From: Aromatoleum toluolicum
GTDB taxonomy: Bacteria; Pseudomonadota; Gammaproteobacteria; Burkholderiales; Rhodocyclaceae
Length of the DNA stretch: 56,397 nucleotides
Assembly: GCF_012911005.2 (NCBI RefSeq)
Contig: NZ_WTVS01000036.1
Location: 1-56,397 of the forward strand
Reading direction: 5' to 3'
In this document: piece by piece, positions 1 to 13,198 of the stretch
How positions within the stretch are numbered: position 1 is the first letter of the stretch
Layout of the letters: every line of letters begins with the position of its first letter
Program-made: the position numbers and the translations under genes
Notes under the pieces: generated by a model
Told to the model about the DNA's origin: nothing
The model's input: the letters and a program-made list of their open reading frames with translations, nothing else
Databases searched by the model: none

Positions 1-19
1 GGGGCGGGGAGGTTCTTCG

Positions 20-784
20 ATGGAGTCTGTCCAGGCACTGCGCGTGGTGATCGTCGACGACGAGGCGCCGGCGCGCGCGCGCCTGCGCGACCTGCTCGGC
101 GACATCGCTCAGGAGCAGCCGACCGCCGTCGTCGGTGTCGCGGCCAATGGAGTCGAGGCGCTGCGTCTGCTCGAGAGCGAGCCGGCCGACGTCGTGCTGG
201 CGGACATCCGCATGCCGGTGATGGACGGCGTCGAACTCGCCCGCCACCTCGGTCGCCTGGTGAAGCCCCCCGTGGTGATCTTCACGACGGCTTACGACGA
301 GTACGCGGTGCAGGCCTTCGAGCTGTCGGCGGTCGATTACCTGCTCAAGCCGGTGCGGGCGCAGCGCCTCGCCGACGCGCTGGCGAAGGTGCGCAGCCGC
401 CACCCGCTGCCGGATGCGGCGCTTGCCGCGCTGGCGCCCGGAGCGCGGCAGCATTTCAGCGTCAGCGAGCGCGGTCGCATCCTGCTGGTGCCGGTCGCGG
501 ACGTGCTGTTCCTGCGTGCGGAGCTGAAATACGTGACCGCGCGCACCACCGAGCGCGAATTCCTGCTCGACGAGTCGCTGGTGCAACTGGAGCAGGAGTT
601 CGCCGGCCGCTTCCTGCGCATCCACCGCAACTGCCTCGTCGCGCGCGCGGCCGTGGTCGGCGTGGAGCGTGCGGGCGAGCACGACGGGGAGCCGCACTGG
701 GACATCTTGCTGGGCGGCTTGCCCGAAGGCCTGCCGGTGAGCCGCCGGCAATGGCCGGCGGTGAAGCAGACGCTGGGGATCTGA
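20..784 (+). CDS. algR: AlgR-type LytTR response regulator
   Basis: A 254-residue two-component response regulator. An N-terminal receiver domain (about residues 7-118) shows the acidic pocket DDE near residue 13, the likely phospho-acceptor Asp62 in ADIRMP, a Thr at about 89-90 and Lys110 in the LLKP motif. A C-terminal LytTR DNA-binding domain (about 150-250) has the typical features of this family (LRAELKYV, FLRIHRNCLV). The ATG follows a GGGGAGG ribosome site. In Pseudomonas, algR lies just upstream of hemC-hemD; here the same neighbours are present but ppc is inserted in the opposite direction. The partner kinase (AlgZ-like) would lie left of the window. Family assignment is firm; the AlgR name rests on context. 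Confidence 0.88.
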   Translation: MESVQALRVVIVDDEAPARARLRDLLGDIAQEQPTAVVGVAANGVEALRLLESEPADVVLADIRMPVMDGVELARHLGRLVKPPVVIFTTAYDEYAVQAFELSAVDYLLKPVRAQRLADALAKVRSRHPLPDAALAALAPGARQHFSVSERGRILLVPVADVLFLRAELKYVTARTTEREFLLDESLVQLEQEFAGRFLRIHRNCLVARAAVVGVERAGEHDGEPHWDILLGGLPEGLPVSRRQWPAVKQTLGI

Positions 785-800
785 AGGTCCGTTTCCCTCC

Positions 801-3548
<2,748 letters not shown>

Positions 3549-3604
3549 GATGTTTCCGTTGCAGTGTTGGGGTTCGGGGGGCGAGAGGTGCGCTCGGACG
3601 TCCA

Positions 3605-3613
3605 TGCTAGAAT
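3605..3613 (+). promoter_or_regulatory. probable extended -10 promoter for hemC
   Basis: TGCTAGAAT matches an extended -10 element (TGnTAnAAT) in the ppc-hemC divergent spacer, about 100 bp before the hemC start. No good -35 box is seen, as is common for extended -10 promoters. Prediction only. Confidence 0.4.
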
Positions 3614-3715
3614 GCTGTTTTGCTGCGGCGCCATTGGCGCGAACCCTGATGTTGCAACGCGGTATGTGCCGCGCCTGTCAGGATCCTAAATCATCTGTCG
3701 ACGAGTCCGTTTACC

Positions 3716-4663
3716 GTGAGCGCAACTTCCGCCGAATTCAACCCGCCCGAACGTATCGTAATCGCCACCCGCGAAAGCCGGCTCGCGCTGTGGCAGGCCG
3801 AGCACGTCAAGGCCCGCCTCGAGGCGCTGTACCCCGGCTGCCGCGTCGAGCTGCTGGGCATGACGACCCGCGGCGACCAGATCCTCGATCGCCCGCTGGC
3901 CAAGGTCGGGGGCAAGGGCCTGTTCGTGAAGGAACTCGAGGCAGCGTTGCTCGAGGGGCGCGCCGATATCGCCGTGCATTCGATGAAGGACGTGCCGATG
4001 CAGCTCGCCGAGCCCTTCGCACTGCCGTGCATCTCGGAACGCGAGGTGCCGCTCGACGCCTTCGTGTCGCCGCGCTACGCGAGCCTTGACGAACTGCCGC
4101 CGGGGGCCGTCGTGGGGACGTCCTCGCTGCGGCGCGAATCGCAGCTGCACGCGATGTATCCGATGCTCGCGGTGACCAGCCTGCGCGGCAACCTCGACAC
4201 CCGCCTGCGCAAGCTCGACGAGGGCCAATACGACGCGATCATCCTCGCCGCGGCCGGCCTCAAGCGCCTCGGCCTGGCCGACCGCATCCGCAGCGAGCTG
4301 CCGTCTGAAGTGTCGCTGCCGGCGGCCGGGCAGGGCGCGCTGGGCATCGAATGCCTCGCGAGCCGCAAGGACGTCGCCGCCTGGCTGGCGCCGCTCAACG
4401 ACGCCGACACCTCGGCGTGCGTGCGCGCCGAACGTGCCGTGTCGCGCGCGCTCGCCGGCAGCTGCGAAGTGCCGCTGGGGGCCTACGCGGAGATCCGTGC
4501 CGGCAAGCTGTGGCTGCGCGGTTTCGTCGCGCTGCCCGACGGCAGCCGCATCGTGCGCGCCGAGCTCGAAGGCAATCCCGCCGACTGCGAGACGCTGGGG
4601 CTGGCGCTGGCCGCCGACCTGCGCGAGCAGGGGGCCGAGGAAATCCTCGCCCAGATCGGCTGA
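3716..4663 (+). CDS. hemC: hydroxymethylbilane synthase (porphobilinogen deaminase)
   Basis: Joins four porphobilinogen units into hydroxymethylbilane for haem and other tetrapyrroles; cytoplasmic. The 315 residues include the substrate-binding stretch [11 protein letters not shown], the catalytic Asp92 in HSMKDVP, and Cys250 in [11 protein letters not shown], which carries the dipyrromethane cofactor. GTG is the start; the homologous part begins near residue 13 (RIVIATRES). It is the first gene of a hemC-hemD-hemX-hemY run, with 23 bp to hemD. Confidence 0.96.
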   Translation: MSATSAEFNPPERIVIATRESRLALWQAEHVKARLEALYPGCRVELLGMTTRGDQILDRPLAKVGGKGLFVKELEAALLEGRADIAVHSMKDVPMQLAEPFALPCISEREVPLDAFVSPRYASLDELPPGAVVGTSSLRRESQLHAMYPMLAVTSLRGNLDTRLRKLDEGQYDAIILAAAGLKRLGLADRIRSELPSEVSLPAAGQGALGIECLASRKDVAAWLAPLNDADTSACVRAERAVSRALAGSCEVPLGAYAEIRAGKLWLRGFVALPDGSRIVRAELEGNPADCETLGLALAADLREQGAEEILAQIG

Positions 4664-4686
4664 GGCCGGTCGCAACGGTCCAGGCG

Positions 4687-5484
4687 ATGAACGCGGCAAC
4701 CCTGTCCGGGCGCCACATCGTGGTGACCCGGCCGTCCGCGCAGGCCGACAGCCTGTGCGCGGCGATCGCAGCGCGCGGCGGCATCGCGCTGCGCTTTCCG
4801 GTGCTCGCGATCGGCGAACCCGAGGATCGCCGCGCCCTCGATGACGTCATCGCCCGGCTGGATGGGTTCGATCTCGCGTTCTTCGTCAGCCCGAATGCCG
4901 TGAGCCACGCCCTCGGACCCATCCTCGCGCGTCGCGCGTGGCCCGCCGGCCTGCGCGTCGCCACCGTCGGCAAGGGCAGCGAGCGGGCGTTGGCGGGCTA
5001 CGGCTTCAAGGATGTCATCGCCCCGCAGAGCGGCTTCGACAGCGAGTCCGTGCTGGCTCTGCCGGAGTTCGCCGCGGGCGCGGTCGCTGGCCGGCGCGTC
5101 GTGATCTTCCGTGGCGACGGCGGGCGCGACCTCCTCGGCGAGACGCTGCGCGAACGGGGCGCGACGGTCGAATACGTCACGTGTTACCGCCGCTACCGCC
5201 CCGCGATCGATCCCGCGCCCTTGCTGCGTCTGGCTGCCGACGGGCGCGTCGACGCGATCACGCTCACGAGCAGCGAAGGCGTCGGCAACCTGCGTACCAT
5301 GGTCGGTGACGACGGCTGGCCGGCGCTGCGCACGGTCGCCGTCTTCGCACCCCATCCGCGCATCGTTGCGCACGCACGCGCGGCCGGTTTCGAGCTCGTC
5401 CTCGAGACGCCGGCGGGCGATGAGGGGCTCCTCGGCGCCCTCGAGTCTCATTTTCGGCACGCCTCGGTTACACTCAGGCCATGA
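4687..5484 (+). CDS. hemD: uroporphyrinogen-III synthase
   Basis: Cyclises hydroxymethylbilane with inversion of ring D to give uroporphyrinogen III. The protein of 265 residues has the loosely conserved two-lobe HemD pattern: VVTRPSAQADSL at the N-terminus, FVSPNAVSHAL, VGKGSERAL, and the late ITLTSSEGVGNL motif. The frame is open further upstream into hemC, but ATG 4687 is the sensible start. Its TGA overlaps the hemX ATG as ATGA, which implies translational coupling. Confidence 0.93.
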   Translation: MNAATLSGRHIVVTRPSAQADSLCAAIAARGGIALRFPVLAIGEPEDRRALDDVIARLDGFDLAFFVSPNAVSHALGPILARRAWPAGLRVATVGKGSERALAGYGFKDVIAPQSGFDSESVLALPEFAAGAVAGRRVVIFRGDGGRDLLGETLRERGATVEYVTCYRRYRPAIDPAPLLRLAADGRVDAITLTSSEGVGNLRTMVGDDGWPALRTVAVFAPHPRIVAHARAAGFELVLETPAGDEGLLGALESHFRHASVTLRP

Positions 5485-6701
5485 ACCAAGAACAATCCGC
5501 GCTCACCCAAAACAGTCCGTCCGAAACCGCCTCGGCTTCGAATCGTGAAGCGGCCGCGCGGCCGTCCGCCTCCGCTCGAAGTTCCGGAGGCGGCCTCGCC
5601 GCCGGGATCTCGGTGCTTGCACTCGTCGCGACCGGGGTGCTCGGCTGGTACGTCTACGACATGCGTGGCAGCGTTGCTGCCGTGCGCGAGGAAGTCGCCC
5701 AGCGCCTCACCGCGGGCGAATCGGCCGTGACCGAGTATCGCGCGCTTGGTCGCCAGCAGCAGGAGACGATTGCCGCGCTGCAGGGCAAGCTCGGTGCGCT
5801 GGAGGCCCAGGTGGCGGCCACCGAGGGTCAGGCGGCGGCGCTCGAGACCCTGTATCAGCAGTTCTCGCGCACGCGCGAGGATCGTGTCATCGCCGAGGCG
5901 GAATACGCCGTCGCGATGGCGGTGCAGCAGCTGCAGCTCGCCGGCAACGCCGAGGCCGCGCTGATCGCCCTGCAGGGGGCCGAGGCGCGCGTCGCCGCGC
6001 AGGATGCCGGCCAGCTGCTGCCGCTGCGGCGCGCGCTGGCACGCGATATCGAAATGCTGAAAGCCGCGCCGCAGGTGGATGTGCCGGGCATCGCGCTGCG
6101 TCTCGAAGGCCTGCTGGAACGTACCGATACCTTGCCGTTGGCGTTCGCCGGCGAGCTCGCTGCGCAGCCGTCCGTCGATACCGGCGACGGCGCTGCCGCT
6201 GCACCGGCCGCGGCCACGCCGTCGCCGATGGATTTCATCCAGCGCATCGCGCACGAGGTTTGGCACGAGATCCTCGCGCTGGTGCGCATCGAGCGTCTCG
6301 ACCAGCCCGAGCCGGTTCTGCTTGCGCCGGCGCAGAGTACCTACCTGCGCGAGAACCTCAAGATCCGGCTGCTGACCGCCCGCCTGGCGCTACTGGCGCG
6401 CGACGGGCGCACTTTCTCGGCGGATCTCGCCCAGGCGCAGACTTGGGTCGGACGCTACTTCGACAAGCGTGACGCCAAGGTGCAGGAGACCCTGTCCGAG
6501 CTGGCGGCCCTCGCCGCAATGCCGGTCAAGGTCGAGCAGCCCGCGCCGGTCGAGAGCGTCGCCGCGCTGCGCCTGCTGCAGGCGCGCGCAGGCGAGGCGA
6601 GCCGGAACGCTCCGCCTCTCGCCATCCCGCCTGCCGCACCGCCCGCCGAAGTGCCGGCGAAGGGGAGTGCCGCGCAACAGCCTGCCGGCGCCACGCGCTG
6701 A
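5481..6701 (+). CDS. hemX: HemX-like membrane protein of the haem operon
   Basis: A 406-residue protein with a disordered Ser/Ala-rich N-terminus (1-35), one transmembrane helix (about 37-56, AAGISVLALVATGVLGWYVY) and a long Ala/Gln-rich, partly coiled-coil periplasmic region followed by a helical domain. This matches the HemX family (PF04375), often labelled uroporphyrinogen-III C-methyltransferase. No SAM-binding methyltransferase motif is visible, so that enzymatic label is probably wrong. It starts inside the hemD stop codon and is followed after 10 bp by hemY. Its exact role in haem synthesis is not settled. Confidence 0.88.
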   Translation: MNQEQSALTQNSPSETASASNREAAARPSASARSSGGGLAAGISVLALVATGVLGWYVYDMRGSVAAVREEVAQRLTAGESAVTEYRALGRQQQETIAALQGKLGALEAQVAATEGQAAALETLYQQFSRTREDRVIAEAEYAVAMAVQQLQLAGNAEAALIALQGAEARVAAQDAGQLLPLRRALARDIEMLKAAPQVDVPGIALRLEGLLERTDTLPLAFAGELAAQPSVDTGDGAAAAPAAATPSPMDFIQRIAHEVWHEILALVRIERLDQPEPVLLAPAQSTYLRENLKIRLLTARLALLARDGRTFSADLAQAQTWVGRYFDKRDAKVQETLSELAALAAMPVKVEQPAPVESVAALRLLQARAGEASRNAPPLAIPPAAPPAEVPAKGSAAQQPAGATR

Positions 6702-6711
6702 GGAGCCGGTC

Positions 6712-7887
6712 ATGCGTGCCTTGATCTGGCTCATCGGAATCTTCGCGCTCGCGGCCGGCGTCGCGATGCTCGCGAGCGTCAATGACGGCTATGTGCTGGT
6801 CGTCGTCCCGCCGTGGCGCGTCCAGCTTTCGCTCAACCTGCTCATCGTCGGGCTGATCATCGCGTTCGTCAGTGCCTACGCCGTGTTGCGGGTCATTCGC
6901 CGGACGATGGCGCTGCCCGGGCGTGTCGTCCAGTACCGCGAGCGGCGCCGCAAGGAAAAGGCCGGCCGCGCGTTGCGCGATGCGCTGCGCGCGCTGTTCG
7001 AGGGGCGTTTCGCGCAGGCGGTGAAGTTCGCCGGCGCGGCGTTTTCCGATGGCGACAACCGCTCGATGGCGGCGCTCGTCGCCGCCCGGGCCGCACACGC
7101 GATGCGCGACGACACCCGTTATCGCATCTGGCTGGGCAAGTCGGCCGAGCAGGAAGATGAATCGCGCGTTGCACGCCTGATGACCGAGGCGGAACTGGCG
7201 GTGGAGGGGCGTCGTTTCGAGGAGGCTGCCGAGCACTTGGAAAACCTCCGGCTCGCCGGGCATCGCCATATCGCCGCGCTGCGCCTGTCGCTGCGGGTCG
7301 CGTCGGCGCTCGCGCGCTGGGACGAGGTGCTGCGCACCGCGCGCCAGTTGCACAAGCACAAGGCCATGTCCGAAGACCAGGTGCGTTCCGTGCTGCGGCG
7401 CGCGCATCTCGAGCGGATGCGCGAGTTGGCCGGCGACGCCGAGGGGCTGGCCGCGTACTGGCGCGAGATCCCCGCGGACGAATTGAACGACCGGCGTCTG
7501 GTCGAGCGTGCCGTGCCCTACCTCGCCGAAACCGGCCAGGGGGCGCTCGCGCGCCGGACGCTCGAGCGCCTGCTCGATGCGGAATGGGACAGCGGCCTTG
7601 CCCGGCTGTACGGTTATTGCTGCGAAGGCGACGCCGTCGATTGCCTCGCCCGCGGCGAGAAGTGGCTGCGCATGTATCCCAAGGATGCCGGCCTGTTGTT
7701 CGCGCTCGGTCGCCTGTGCCTGAACGCGCAGCTGTGGGGCAAGGCGCAGAGCTATCTCGAGGCGTCGCTCAACCTTGCACCGTCGATCGAGACGCATCTC
7801 GCGCTCGCCGGCCTGCTCGAACGTCTGGAGCGTGGTGACGAGGCGCAGGGGCACTACCGCGCCGCGGCTCAACGTTCCGCCGCCTGA
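6712..7887 (+). CDS. hemY: HemY-type TPR membrane protein (haem operon)
   Basis: 391 residues. Two N-terminal transmembrane helices (about 1-21 and 40-62) are followed by a cytoplasmic or peripheral region of helical TPR-like repeats (about 100-385), ending with a clear TPR near the C-terminus (YLEASLNLAPSIETHLALAGLLERLERGDEA). This is the proteobacterial HemY_N/TPR protein, not the protoporphyrinogen oxidase that shares the name HemY. AGGAG at 6701-6705 sits 6 bp before ATG 6712; the frame open upstream is read-through of another frame of hemX. It is the last gene before the terminator at 7895. Confidence 0.92.
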   Translation: MRALIWLIGIFALAAGVAMLASVNDGYVLVVVPPWRVQLSLNLLIVGLIIAFVSAYAVLRVIRRTMALPGRVVQYRERRRKEKAGRALRDALRALFEGRFAQAVKFAGAAFSDGDNRSMAALVAARAAHAMRDDTRYRIWLGKSAEQEDESRVARLMTEAELAVEGRRFEEAAEHLENLRLAGHRHIAALRLSLRVASALARWDEVLRTARQLHKHKAMSEDQVRSVLRRAHLERMRELAGDAEGLAAYWREIPADELNDRRLVERAVPYLAETGQGALARRTLERLLDAEWDSGLARLYGYCCEGDAVDCLARGEKWLRMYPKDAGLLFALGRLCLNAQLWGKAQSYLEASLNLAPSIETHLALAGLLERLERGDEAQGHYRAAAQRSAA

Positions 7888-7894
7888 AAACGAA

Positions 7895-7920
7895 ACGGCC
7901 GCCCCGAGCGGAGCGGCCGT
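7895..7920. terminator. bidirectional hairpin between hemY and hemF
   Basis: The perfect 8-bp arms ACGGCCGC (7895-7902) and GCGGCCGT (7913-7920) enclose a 10-base loop between two convergent genes. The flanks have only short A/T runs, so strength is uncertain. Confidence 0.6.
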
Positions 7921-7949
7921 CGTTCATCCCTGCCGGCGGTCGCCGGTAC

Positions 7950-8879
7950 TCAGCACCAGTCGCGCGGCTTGAGGAACTCGTCGTAGAGCTTCGCTTCCGC
8001 GCTCCCTGCTTCGGGATGCCAGTCGTAGCGCCATTTCACGATGGGTGGCAACGACATCAGGATGGATTCCGTGCGCCCGCCCGACTGCAGCCCGAACAGC
8101 GTGCCGCGGTCGAACACTAGGTTGAATTCGACGTAACGACCGCGGCGGTAGGCCTGGAAGTCGCGCTCGCGCTCGCCGTAGGCGATGTCCTTCCTGCGCT
8201 CGAGAAGCGGCAGGTAGGCCGGCACGAAAGCGTCGCCGACGCTCTTCACGAGGCCGAAGCCGTCATCGAACGCGATCCTGCCGTCCGCGCCGAGGTCGTC
8301 GAAGAACAGGCCGCCGACGCCGCGCGGCTCGTTGCGGTGCTTGAGGAAGAAGTACGTGTCGCACCATTCCTTCAGCCGCCGATACTCGGCCTCGCCGCCG
8401 AAGGGCAGCACCGCTGCCTTGCAGGTGCGGTGGAAGTGGCGGACATCCTCTTCGAATGGATAGTAGGGCGTGAGGTCCATGCCGCCGCCGAACCACCAGA
8501 TCGGCGCTGCGTCGGGTTCGTTCGCCGGCGGCAGCGCGATGAAGAAGCGCACGTTCATGTGCGCGGTGGGGCAGTACGGGTTGCGCGGGTGCAGGACCAG
8601 CGACACGCCCATCGCCTCGAAGGAGCGGCCGGCGAGTTCGGGGCGGTGCGCCGTCGCCGAGGCCGGCATGCCGGCGCCCATCACGTGCGAGAAGTTCACG
8701 CCGCCGCGTTCGAAGAAACGGCCATCCTCGATGACGCGGGTGATGCCTCCGCCGCCGCCCGGGCGATCCCAGGCGTCGGTGCGGAAGGCCTCACCGTCGA
8801 ATGCTTCCAGCGCCGCGACGATGCGTTGCTGCAGGCCGAGGAGGTAGTCCTTGACGAGGGAACGGTCGGGCGCGCTCAT
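7950..8879 (-). CDS. hemF: oxygen-dependent coproporphyrinogen III oxidase
   Basis: Converts coproporphyrinogen III to protoporphyrinogen IX using molecular oxygen. The 309 residues contain the family hallmarks [63 protein letters not shown] and a C-terminal ESILMSLPP. The ATG at 8879 ([13 protein letters not shown]) is chosen; the open frame upstream runs through purD antisense. It is 13 bp downstream of purD, so it is probably the last cistron of purH-purD-hemF. An anaerobic HemN may exist elsewhere. Confidence 0.96.
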   Translation of the reverse strand: MSAPDRSLVKDYLLGLQQRIVAALEAFDGEAFRTDAWDRPGGGGGITRVIEDGRFFERGGVNFSHVMGAGMPASATAHRPELAGRSFEAMGVSLVLHPRNPYCPTAHMNVRFFIALPPANEPDAAPIWWFGGGMDLTPYYPFEEDVRHFHRTCKAAVLPFGGEAEYRRLKEWCDTYFFLKHRNEPRGVGGLFFDDLGADGRIAFDDGFGLVKSVGDAFVPAYLPLLERRKDIAYGERERDFQAYRRGRYVEFNLVFDRGTLFGLQSGGRTESILMSLPPIVKWRYDWHPEAGSAEAKLYDEFLKPRDWC

Positions 8880-8892
8880 CGTGCTGGTGACC

Positions 8893-10170
8893 TCAGCTCT
8901 TGCGCGCGACGGCGCGATGACCGATGTCGCGGCGGTACTGCCTCCCTTCGAAGACGATCCCGTCGGCGACCTCGTAGGCGCGCTTCTGCGCGTTACGGAC
9001 GTTGTCGCCGAGCGCGGTGACGCACAGCACGCGGCCGCCGGCGGTGACGACCTTGCCGTCCTGCTCGGCGGTGCCGGCGTGGAAGACGTGCACGTCCTCG
9101 GTTTCGGTCGTCGGCAGGCCGTCGATGACATCGCCCTTGCGCGGCGATTCGGGATAGCCCGCGGCCGCGAGGACGACGCCGAGCGCGACGCGGCGATCCC
9201 ATTCGGCTTCGATCTGATCGAGGCGGCAGCCGATGGCGGCGTCGATCAGGTCGGAGAGATCGGTCTTCAGCCGCATCATGATCGGCTGGGTTTCCGGATC
9301 GCCCATGCGGCAGTTGAACTCGACCACGCGCGGCTGGCCGGCGTCGTCGATCATCAGGCCGGCGTAGAGAAAACCGGTGTAGGGCAGGCCGTCGGCCGCC
9401 ATGCCGGCGAGCGTGGGCATGATGATCTCGCGCATCACGCGGGCATGCACTTCGGGCGTGACGACCGGGGCGGGCGAGTAGGCGCCCATGCCGCCGGTGT
9501 TGGGGCCTTCGTCGTTGTCCTTGAGGCGCTTGTGGTCCTGGCTGGTGGCGAGGGCGAGGGCGTGCTTGCCGTCGGCGAGCACGATGAAGCTCGCTTCCTC
9601 GCCGCGCATGAACTCCTCGATCACGACGCGGGCGCCAGCATCGCCCATTCGGTTGTCGGTGAGCATCATGTCGATTGCGGCGTGCGCCTCGTCCAGGGTC
9701 ATCGCGACGACGACGCCCTTGCCGGCCGCGAGTCCGTCGGCCTTGATGACGATCGGGGCGCCCTGGGCGTTCACATAGTCGTGCGCCGCCGCCGCGTCGG
9801 AGAAGGTCTGGTATTTCGCGGTCGGGATGTTGTGGCGGATCAGGAAGCGCTTGGCGAAGTCCTTGGAGCTTTCGAGCTGCGCGGCGGCCTTGGTCGGGCC
9901 GAAGATCGGCAGGCCGGCGGCGCGGAAGGCGTCGACGACGCCGGCCGCGAGCGGCGCTTCCGGACCGACGACGGTGAACTGCACCTGCTCGCGCTTCGCC
10001 AGTTCGACGAGCTCGGGGATCGCCGTGACGGCGACGTTCTCGAGCAGCGGCTCGCGTGCCGTGCCCGGGTTGCCCGGCGCGACCAGCACGCGCGTGACCT
10101 TGGGCGACTGCGCGAGTTTCCAGGCCAGCGCGTGTTCGCGGCCTCCGGAGCCGATGACGAGAACTTTCAT
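8893..10170 (-). CDS. purD: phosphoribosylamine-glycine ligase (GAR synthetase)
   Basis: ATP-dependent ligation of glycine to phosphoribosylamine, the second step of purine synthesis. The 425 residues carry the N-terminal [13 protein letters not shown] motif, the ATP-grasp core ([16 protein letters not shown]), [11 protein letters not shown], and the GARS signature [10 protein letters not shown]. It lies 20 bp after purH and before hemF, giving a compact purine-plus-haem unit. Confidence 0.97.
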   Translation of the reverse strand: MKVLVIGSGGREHALAWKLAQSPKVTRVLVAPGNPGTAREPLLENVAVTAIPELVELAKREQVQFTVVGPEAPLAAGVVDAFRAAGLPIFGPTKAAAQLESSKDFAKRFLIRHNIPTAKYQTFSDAAAAHDYVNAQGAPIVIKADGLAAGKGVVVAMTLDEAHAAIDMMLTDNRMGDAGARVVIEEFMRGEEASFIVLADGKHALALATSQDHKRLKDNDEGPNTGGMGAYSPAPVVTPEVHARVMREIIMPTLAGMAADGLPYTGFLYAGLMIDDAGQPRVVEFNCRMGDPETQPIMMRLKTDLSDLIDAAIGCRLDQIEAEWDRRVALGVVLAAAGYPESPRKGDVIDGLPTTETEDVHVFHAGTAEQDGKVVTAGGRVLCVTALGDNVRNAQKRAYEVADGIVFEGRQYRRDIGHRAVARKS

Positions 10171-10190
10171 GCTGTTTCCTGCGCTGCGGA

Positions 10191-11780
10191 TCAGTGACGG
10201 AAGTGGCGGAAGCCGGTGAACACCATCGCGACGCCCTGTTCGTCTGCCGCGGCGATCACTTCGGCGTCGCGCATCGAGCCGCCTGGCTGGATGACGGCGG
10301 TCGCGCCGGCCTGGGCGAGCACGTCGAGGCCGTCGCGGAACGGGAAGAAGGCGTCGGAGGCGACGACCGTGCCCTTGACCGCAAGGCCGGCGTTCTCGGC
10401 CTTGATTGCGGCGATGCGGGCGGAGTCGACACGGCTCATCTGGCCGGCGCCGACGCCGACGGTCATGCCGTCACGGCAGTAGACGATGGCGTTCGACTTG
10501 ACGTACTTGGCGACGCGCCACGCGAAGAGGAGGTCGCCCAGTTCCTGCTCGGTCGGGGCGCGCTTGGTGACGACCTTGAGGTCGGCGACCTGGATGCGGG
10601 CCTCGTCGGCGCTCTGCACCAGCAGGCCGCCGCCGACGCGCTTGTAGTCCAGTGCGCCGGCGGGCTTGCCGAGCGGGCAAGTGAGGACGCGCACGTTCTG
10701 CTTCGCGGTCAGCAGCGCCAGCGCGTCGGCGGTGTAGGCCGGGGCGATCAGCACTTCGAGAAACTGCGCCGAGACGGCTTCGGCCGCGGCGCGGTCGACT
10801 TCGCAGTTGAAGGCGATGATGCCGCCGAAGGCCGAGGTCGGGTCGGTCGAGAAGGCCTTGCGGTAGGCGGCGGTCGGCGACTCGGCGATGGCGACGCCGC
10901 AGGGGTTGGCGTGCTTGACGATGACGCAGGCGGGCGTCGTGCCTTCGAAGGCCTTGACGCATTCCCACGCGGCGTCGGCGTCGGCGATGTTGTTGTACGA
11001 CAGTTCCTTGCCCTGCAACTGCTGGTACGCGGCGATCGAGCCCTCGGGGGCGTTCGGCTCGCGGTAGAAGGCCGCCGACTGGTGCGGATTCTCGCCGTAG
11101 CGCAGATCCTGCACCTTGTCGAAGGCGACCTGGTAGCGCTCCGGATAGGCCTGCTTGGCCACTTCGCCGTTGTCGCCGAAAGTGAGCGCGGTGAGGTGGT
11201 TGGAGATCGCGCTGTCGTAGCGGGCGGTGTGGGTGAAGGCCTTCACCGCGAGGGCGAAGCGGGTCTTGTAGCTCAGTTCTCCGCCGTTCGCTTTCAGTTC
11301 GTCGACGATCGCAGCGTAGTCTTCGGGGTTGGTGACGATGCCGACGCCGCCCTTCGCGTCGCCGTGGTTCTTCGCCGCGGCGCGCACCATGGTCGGGCCG
11401 CCGATGTCGATGTTCTCGATGGCGTCCTCGAGCGTGCAGTCGGGCTTGGCGACGGTCTGCGCGAACGGGTAGAGGTTCACGACCACGAGGTCGATGCGCG
11501 AGATGCCGTGCGCGGCGATGGTCTCCATGTGCTCGGGCAGGTCGCGGCGCGCGAGGATGCCGCCGTGCACCGTCGGATGCAGGGTCTTGACGCGGCCGTC
11601 GAGCATCTCGGGGAAGCCGGTGTGCTCAGACACGTCGGTGACCGGCAGGCCGGCCTCGCGCAGCATCGAGGCGGTGCCGCCGGTCGACAGGATCTTCACG
11701 CCGAGGCCGTGCAGGGCCTGGGCGAATTCGAGGACGCCGCGCTTGTCGGAGACGCTGATCAGGGCTTGGGAGACTTTCAT
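10191..11780 (-). CDS. purH: bifunctional AICAR transformylase / IMP cyclohydrolase
   Basis: Carries out the last two steps of IMP synthesis. The 529 residues split into an N-terminal MGS-like IMP cyclohydrolase domain (about 1-150: [40 protein letters not shown]) and the AICAR transformylase domain (about 150-529: [45 protein letters not shown]). It lies 72 bp after fis on the same strand. Confidence 0.97.
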   Translation of the reverse strand: MKVSQALISVSDKRGVLEFAQALHGLGVKILSTGGTASMLREAGLPVTDVSEHTGFPEMLDGRVKTLHPTVHGGILARRDLPEHMETIAAHGISRIDLVVVNLYPFAQTVAKPDCTLEDAIENIDIGGPTMVRAAAKNHGDAKGGVGIVTNPEDYAAIVDELKANGGELSYKTRFALAVKAFTHTARYDSAISNHLTALTFGDNGEVAKQAYPERYQVAFDKVQDLRYGENPHQSAAFYREPNAPEGSIAAYQQLQGKELSYNNIADADAAWECVKAFEGTTPACVIVKHANPCGVAIAESPTAAYRKAFSTDPTSAFGGIIAFNCEVDRAAAEAVSAQFLEVLIAPAYTADALALLTAKQNVRVLTCPLGKPAGALDYKRVGGGLLVQSADEARIQVADLKVVTKRAPTEQELGDLLFAWRVAKYVKSNAIVYCRDGMTVGVGAGQMSRVDSARIAAIKAENAGLAVKGTVVASDAFFPFRDGLDVLAQAGATAVIQPGGSMRDAEVIAAADEQGVAMVFTGFRHFRH

Positions 11781-11852
11781 CGTTCGGATCGCAGGAAGGA
11801 GTCGGAAGGCGGGAAGCCGTGCGCAAGCGACGGCACGCGGCGGAATTCGGGC

Positions 11853-12089
11853 TTACAGGAGTTCGTATTCGGTGAGCTTGCGCCGCAGCGTGTTGCGGTT
11901 GATGCCGAGCATCTCCGCGGCCACGGTCTGGTTGCCGTTGGCCTGGCGGAGGACAAACTCGAGCATCGGGCGTTCGACGTTGCGGATCACCATCTCGTAG
12001 ATCGCGGCGGGTTTTTCGCCGTCGAGGTCACGGAAATACTGATCGAGGGTGCGCTGCACCGAATCGGCAATCTCGTTGGGGCGGCTCAT
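11853..12089 (-). CDS. fis: Fis-family nucleoid DNA-binding protein
   Basis: A 78-residue protein. The C-terminal helix-turn-helix (about 45-78, with QTVAAEMLGINRNTLRRKL) is the Fis/NtrC-type DNA-binding helix set, and the N-terminal half fits the Fis dimer region. Its ATG overlaps the dusB stop as ATGA, which reproduces the well-known dusB-fis operon. Expected role: growth-phase regulation, DNA bending and control of stable-RNA promoters. Confidence 0.93.
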   Translation of the reverse strand: MSRPNEIADSVQRTLDQYFRDLDGEKPAAIYEMVIRNVERPMLEFVLRQANGNQTVAAEMLGINRNTLRRKLTEYELL

Positions 12090-13108
12090 GCGGCAAGTTC
12101 CTGCGGGAGGTCTTCTTCGTAGCGCAGGCGGGCGTCCTGCAGGGCCAGTTGGCCGAAAAAGTCCTCGACGGCCGCCATTTGCGAGCGGACGTCGGGGAGT
12201 TGGTTCATCGCACGACGGAAGGCGGCCGAACCGACCAGGCCCTTCGTGTACCAGGAGATGTGCTTGCGGGCGACCTTCACGCCGGTATCTTCGCCGTAGA
12301 AGGCGTACAGGTCGGACAGGTGTTCGCGGCACACCTGGAGGATCTCGCTGACGAGCGGCGAAGGCATCAGCTCGCCGGTCGCCAGGAAGTGTTCGGTCTC
12401 GCGGAAGATCCACGGCCGGCCCTGGGCGGCGCGGCCGATCATGACGCCGTCGGCGCCGGTGTAGTCGAGCACGTACTTCGCCTTCTGGGGCGAGGTGATG
12501 TCGCCGTTGGCAATGACCGGGATCTTCACCAGGGTCTTCACGTGCGCGATGGTGTCGTATTCGGCCTCGCCCATGTACTGGTCGGCGCGGGTGCGGCCGT
12601 GGATCGCGATGGCGCAGATGCCGGATTCCTCGGCGATGCGGGCGATCATCGGCGCGTTGCGGTTCTGGCGGTTCCAGCCGGTGCGGAACTTGAGCGTGAC
12701 CGGGGTGTTCGGCACTGCGGCGACGACGGCTTCGAGGATGCGGGCGACGAGAGGCTCGTCCTGCATCAGCGCGGAGCCCGCCATCACGTTGCACACCTTC
12801 TTGGCCGGGCAGCCCATGTTGATGTCGATGATCTGTGCGCCGTTGTCCGCGTTGTAGCGGGCGGCCTCGGCCATCATGTGGGGGTCGGCGCCGGCGATCT
12901 GCACCGAAATCGGATCGACCTCGCCCTCGTGGTTGGCGCGCCGGCGCGTCTTCGCGCTGCCGTAGAGCAGCGAGTTGGAGGTGACCATCTCGCTCACGGC
13001 GACGCCCGCGCCGAGCTTCTTGCACAGCTGGCGGAAGGGGCGGTCGGTGACGCCGGCCATCGGGGCGACGAACAGGTTGTTGCGCAGGGTGAAACCGGCG
13101 TACTGCAT
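12086..13108 (-). CDS. dusB: tRNA-dihydrouridine synthase B
   Basis: FMN-dependent reduction of uridine to dihydrouridine in tRNA. The 340 residues form a TIM barrel with LFVAPMAGVTDRPFR, the catalytic-Cys motif INMGCPAKKV, KFRTGWN, AIHGRTRADQYMG, ANGDI and DGVMIGRAAQGRPW. Upstream of fis in a coupled pair. The start codon is the first Met of the family match. Confidence 0.96.
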   Translation of the reverse strand: MQYAGFTLRNNLFVAPMAGVTDRPFRQLCKKLGAGVAVSEMVTSNSLLYGSAKTRRRANHEGEVDPISVQIAGADPHMMAEAARYNADNGAQIIDINMGCPAKKVCNVMAGSALMQDEPLVARILEAVVAAVPNTPVTLKFRTGWNRQNRNAPMIARIAEESGICAIAIHGRTRADQYMGEAEYDTIAHVKTLVKIPVIANGDITSPQKAKYVLDYTGADGVMIGRAAQGRPWIFRETEHFLATGELMPSPLVSEILQVCREHLSDLYAFYGEDTGVKVARKHISWYTKGLVGSAAFRRAMNQLPDVRSQMAAVEDFFGQLALQDARLRYEEDLPQELAA

Positions 13109-13198
13109 GGGCGGGGCGTGTTGCGGGGGAAAGGTCGGGATTTTACCCCATGCGGCGCCGGGCGAGCAGGGGAATGCTCGCCACGGGCAGCGACTGCG

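Noticed and set aside
5481-6701. HemX as an active uroporphyrinogen-III methyltransferase
   Set aside because: No SAM-binding motif is seen; the label is inherited from database naming.
10194-12122. A 642-codon plus-strand frame opposite purH and fis
   Set aside because: Same mirror effect; purH and fis are unmistakable on the minus strand.
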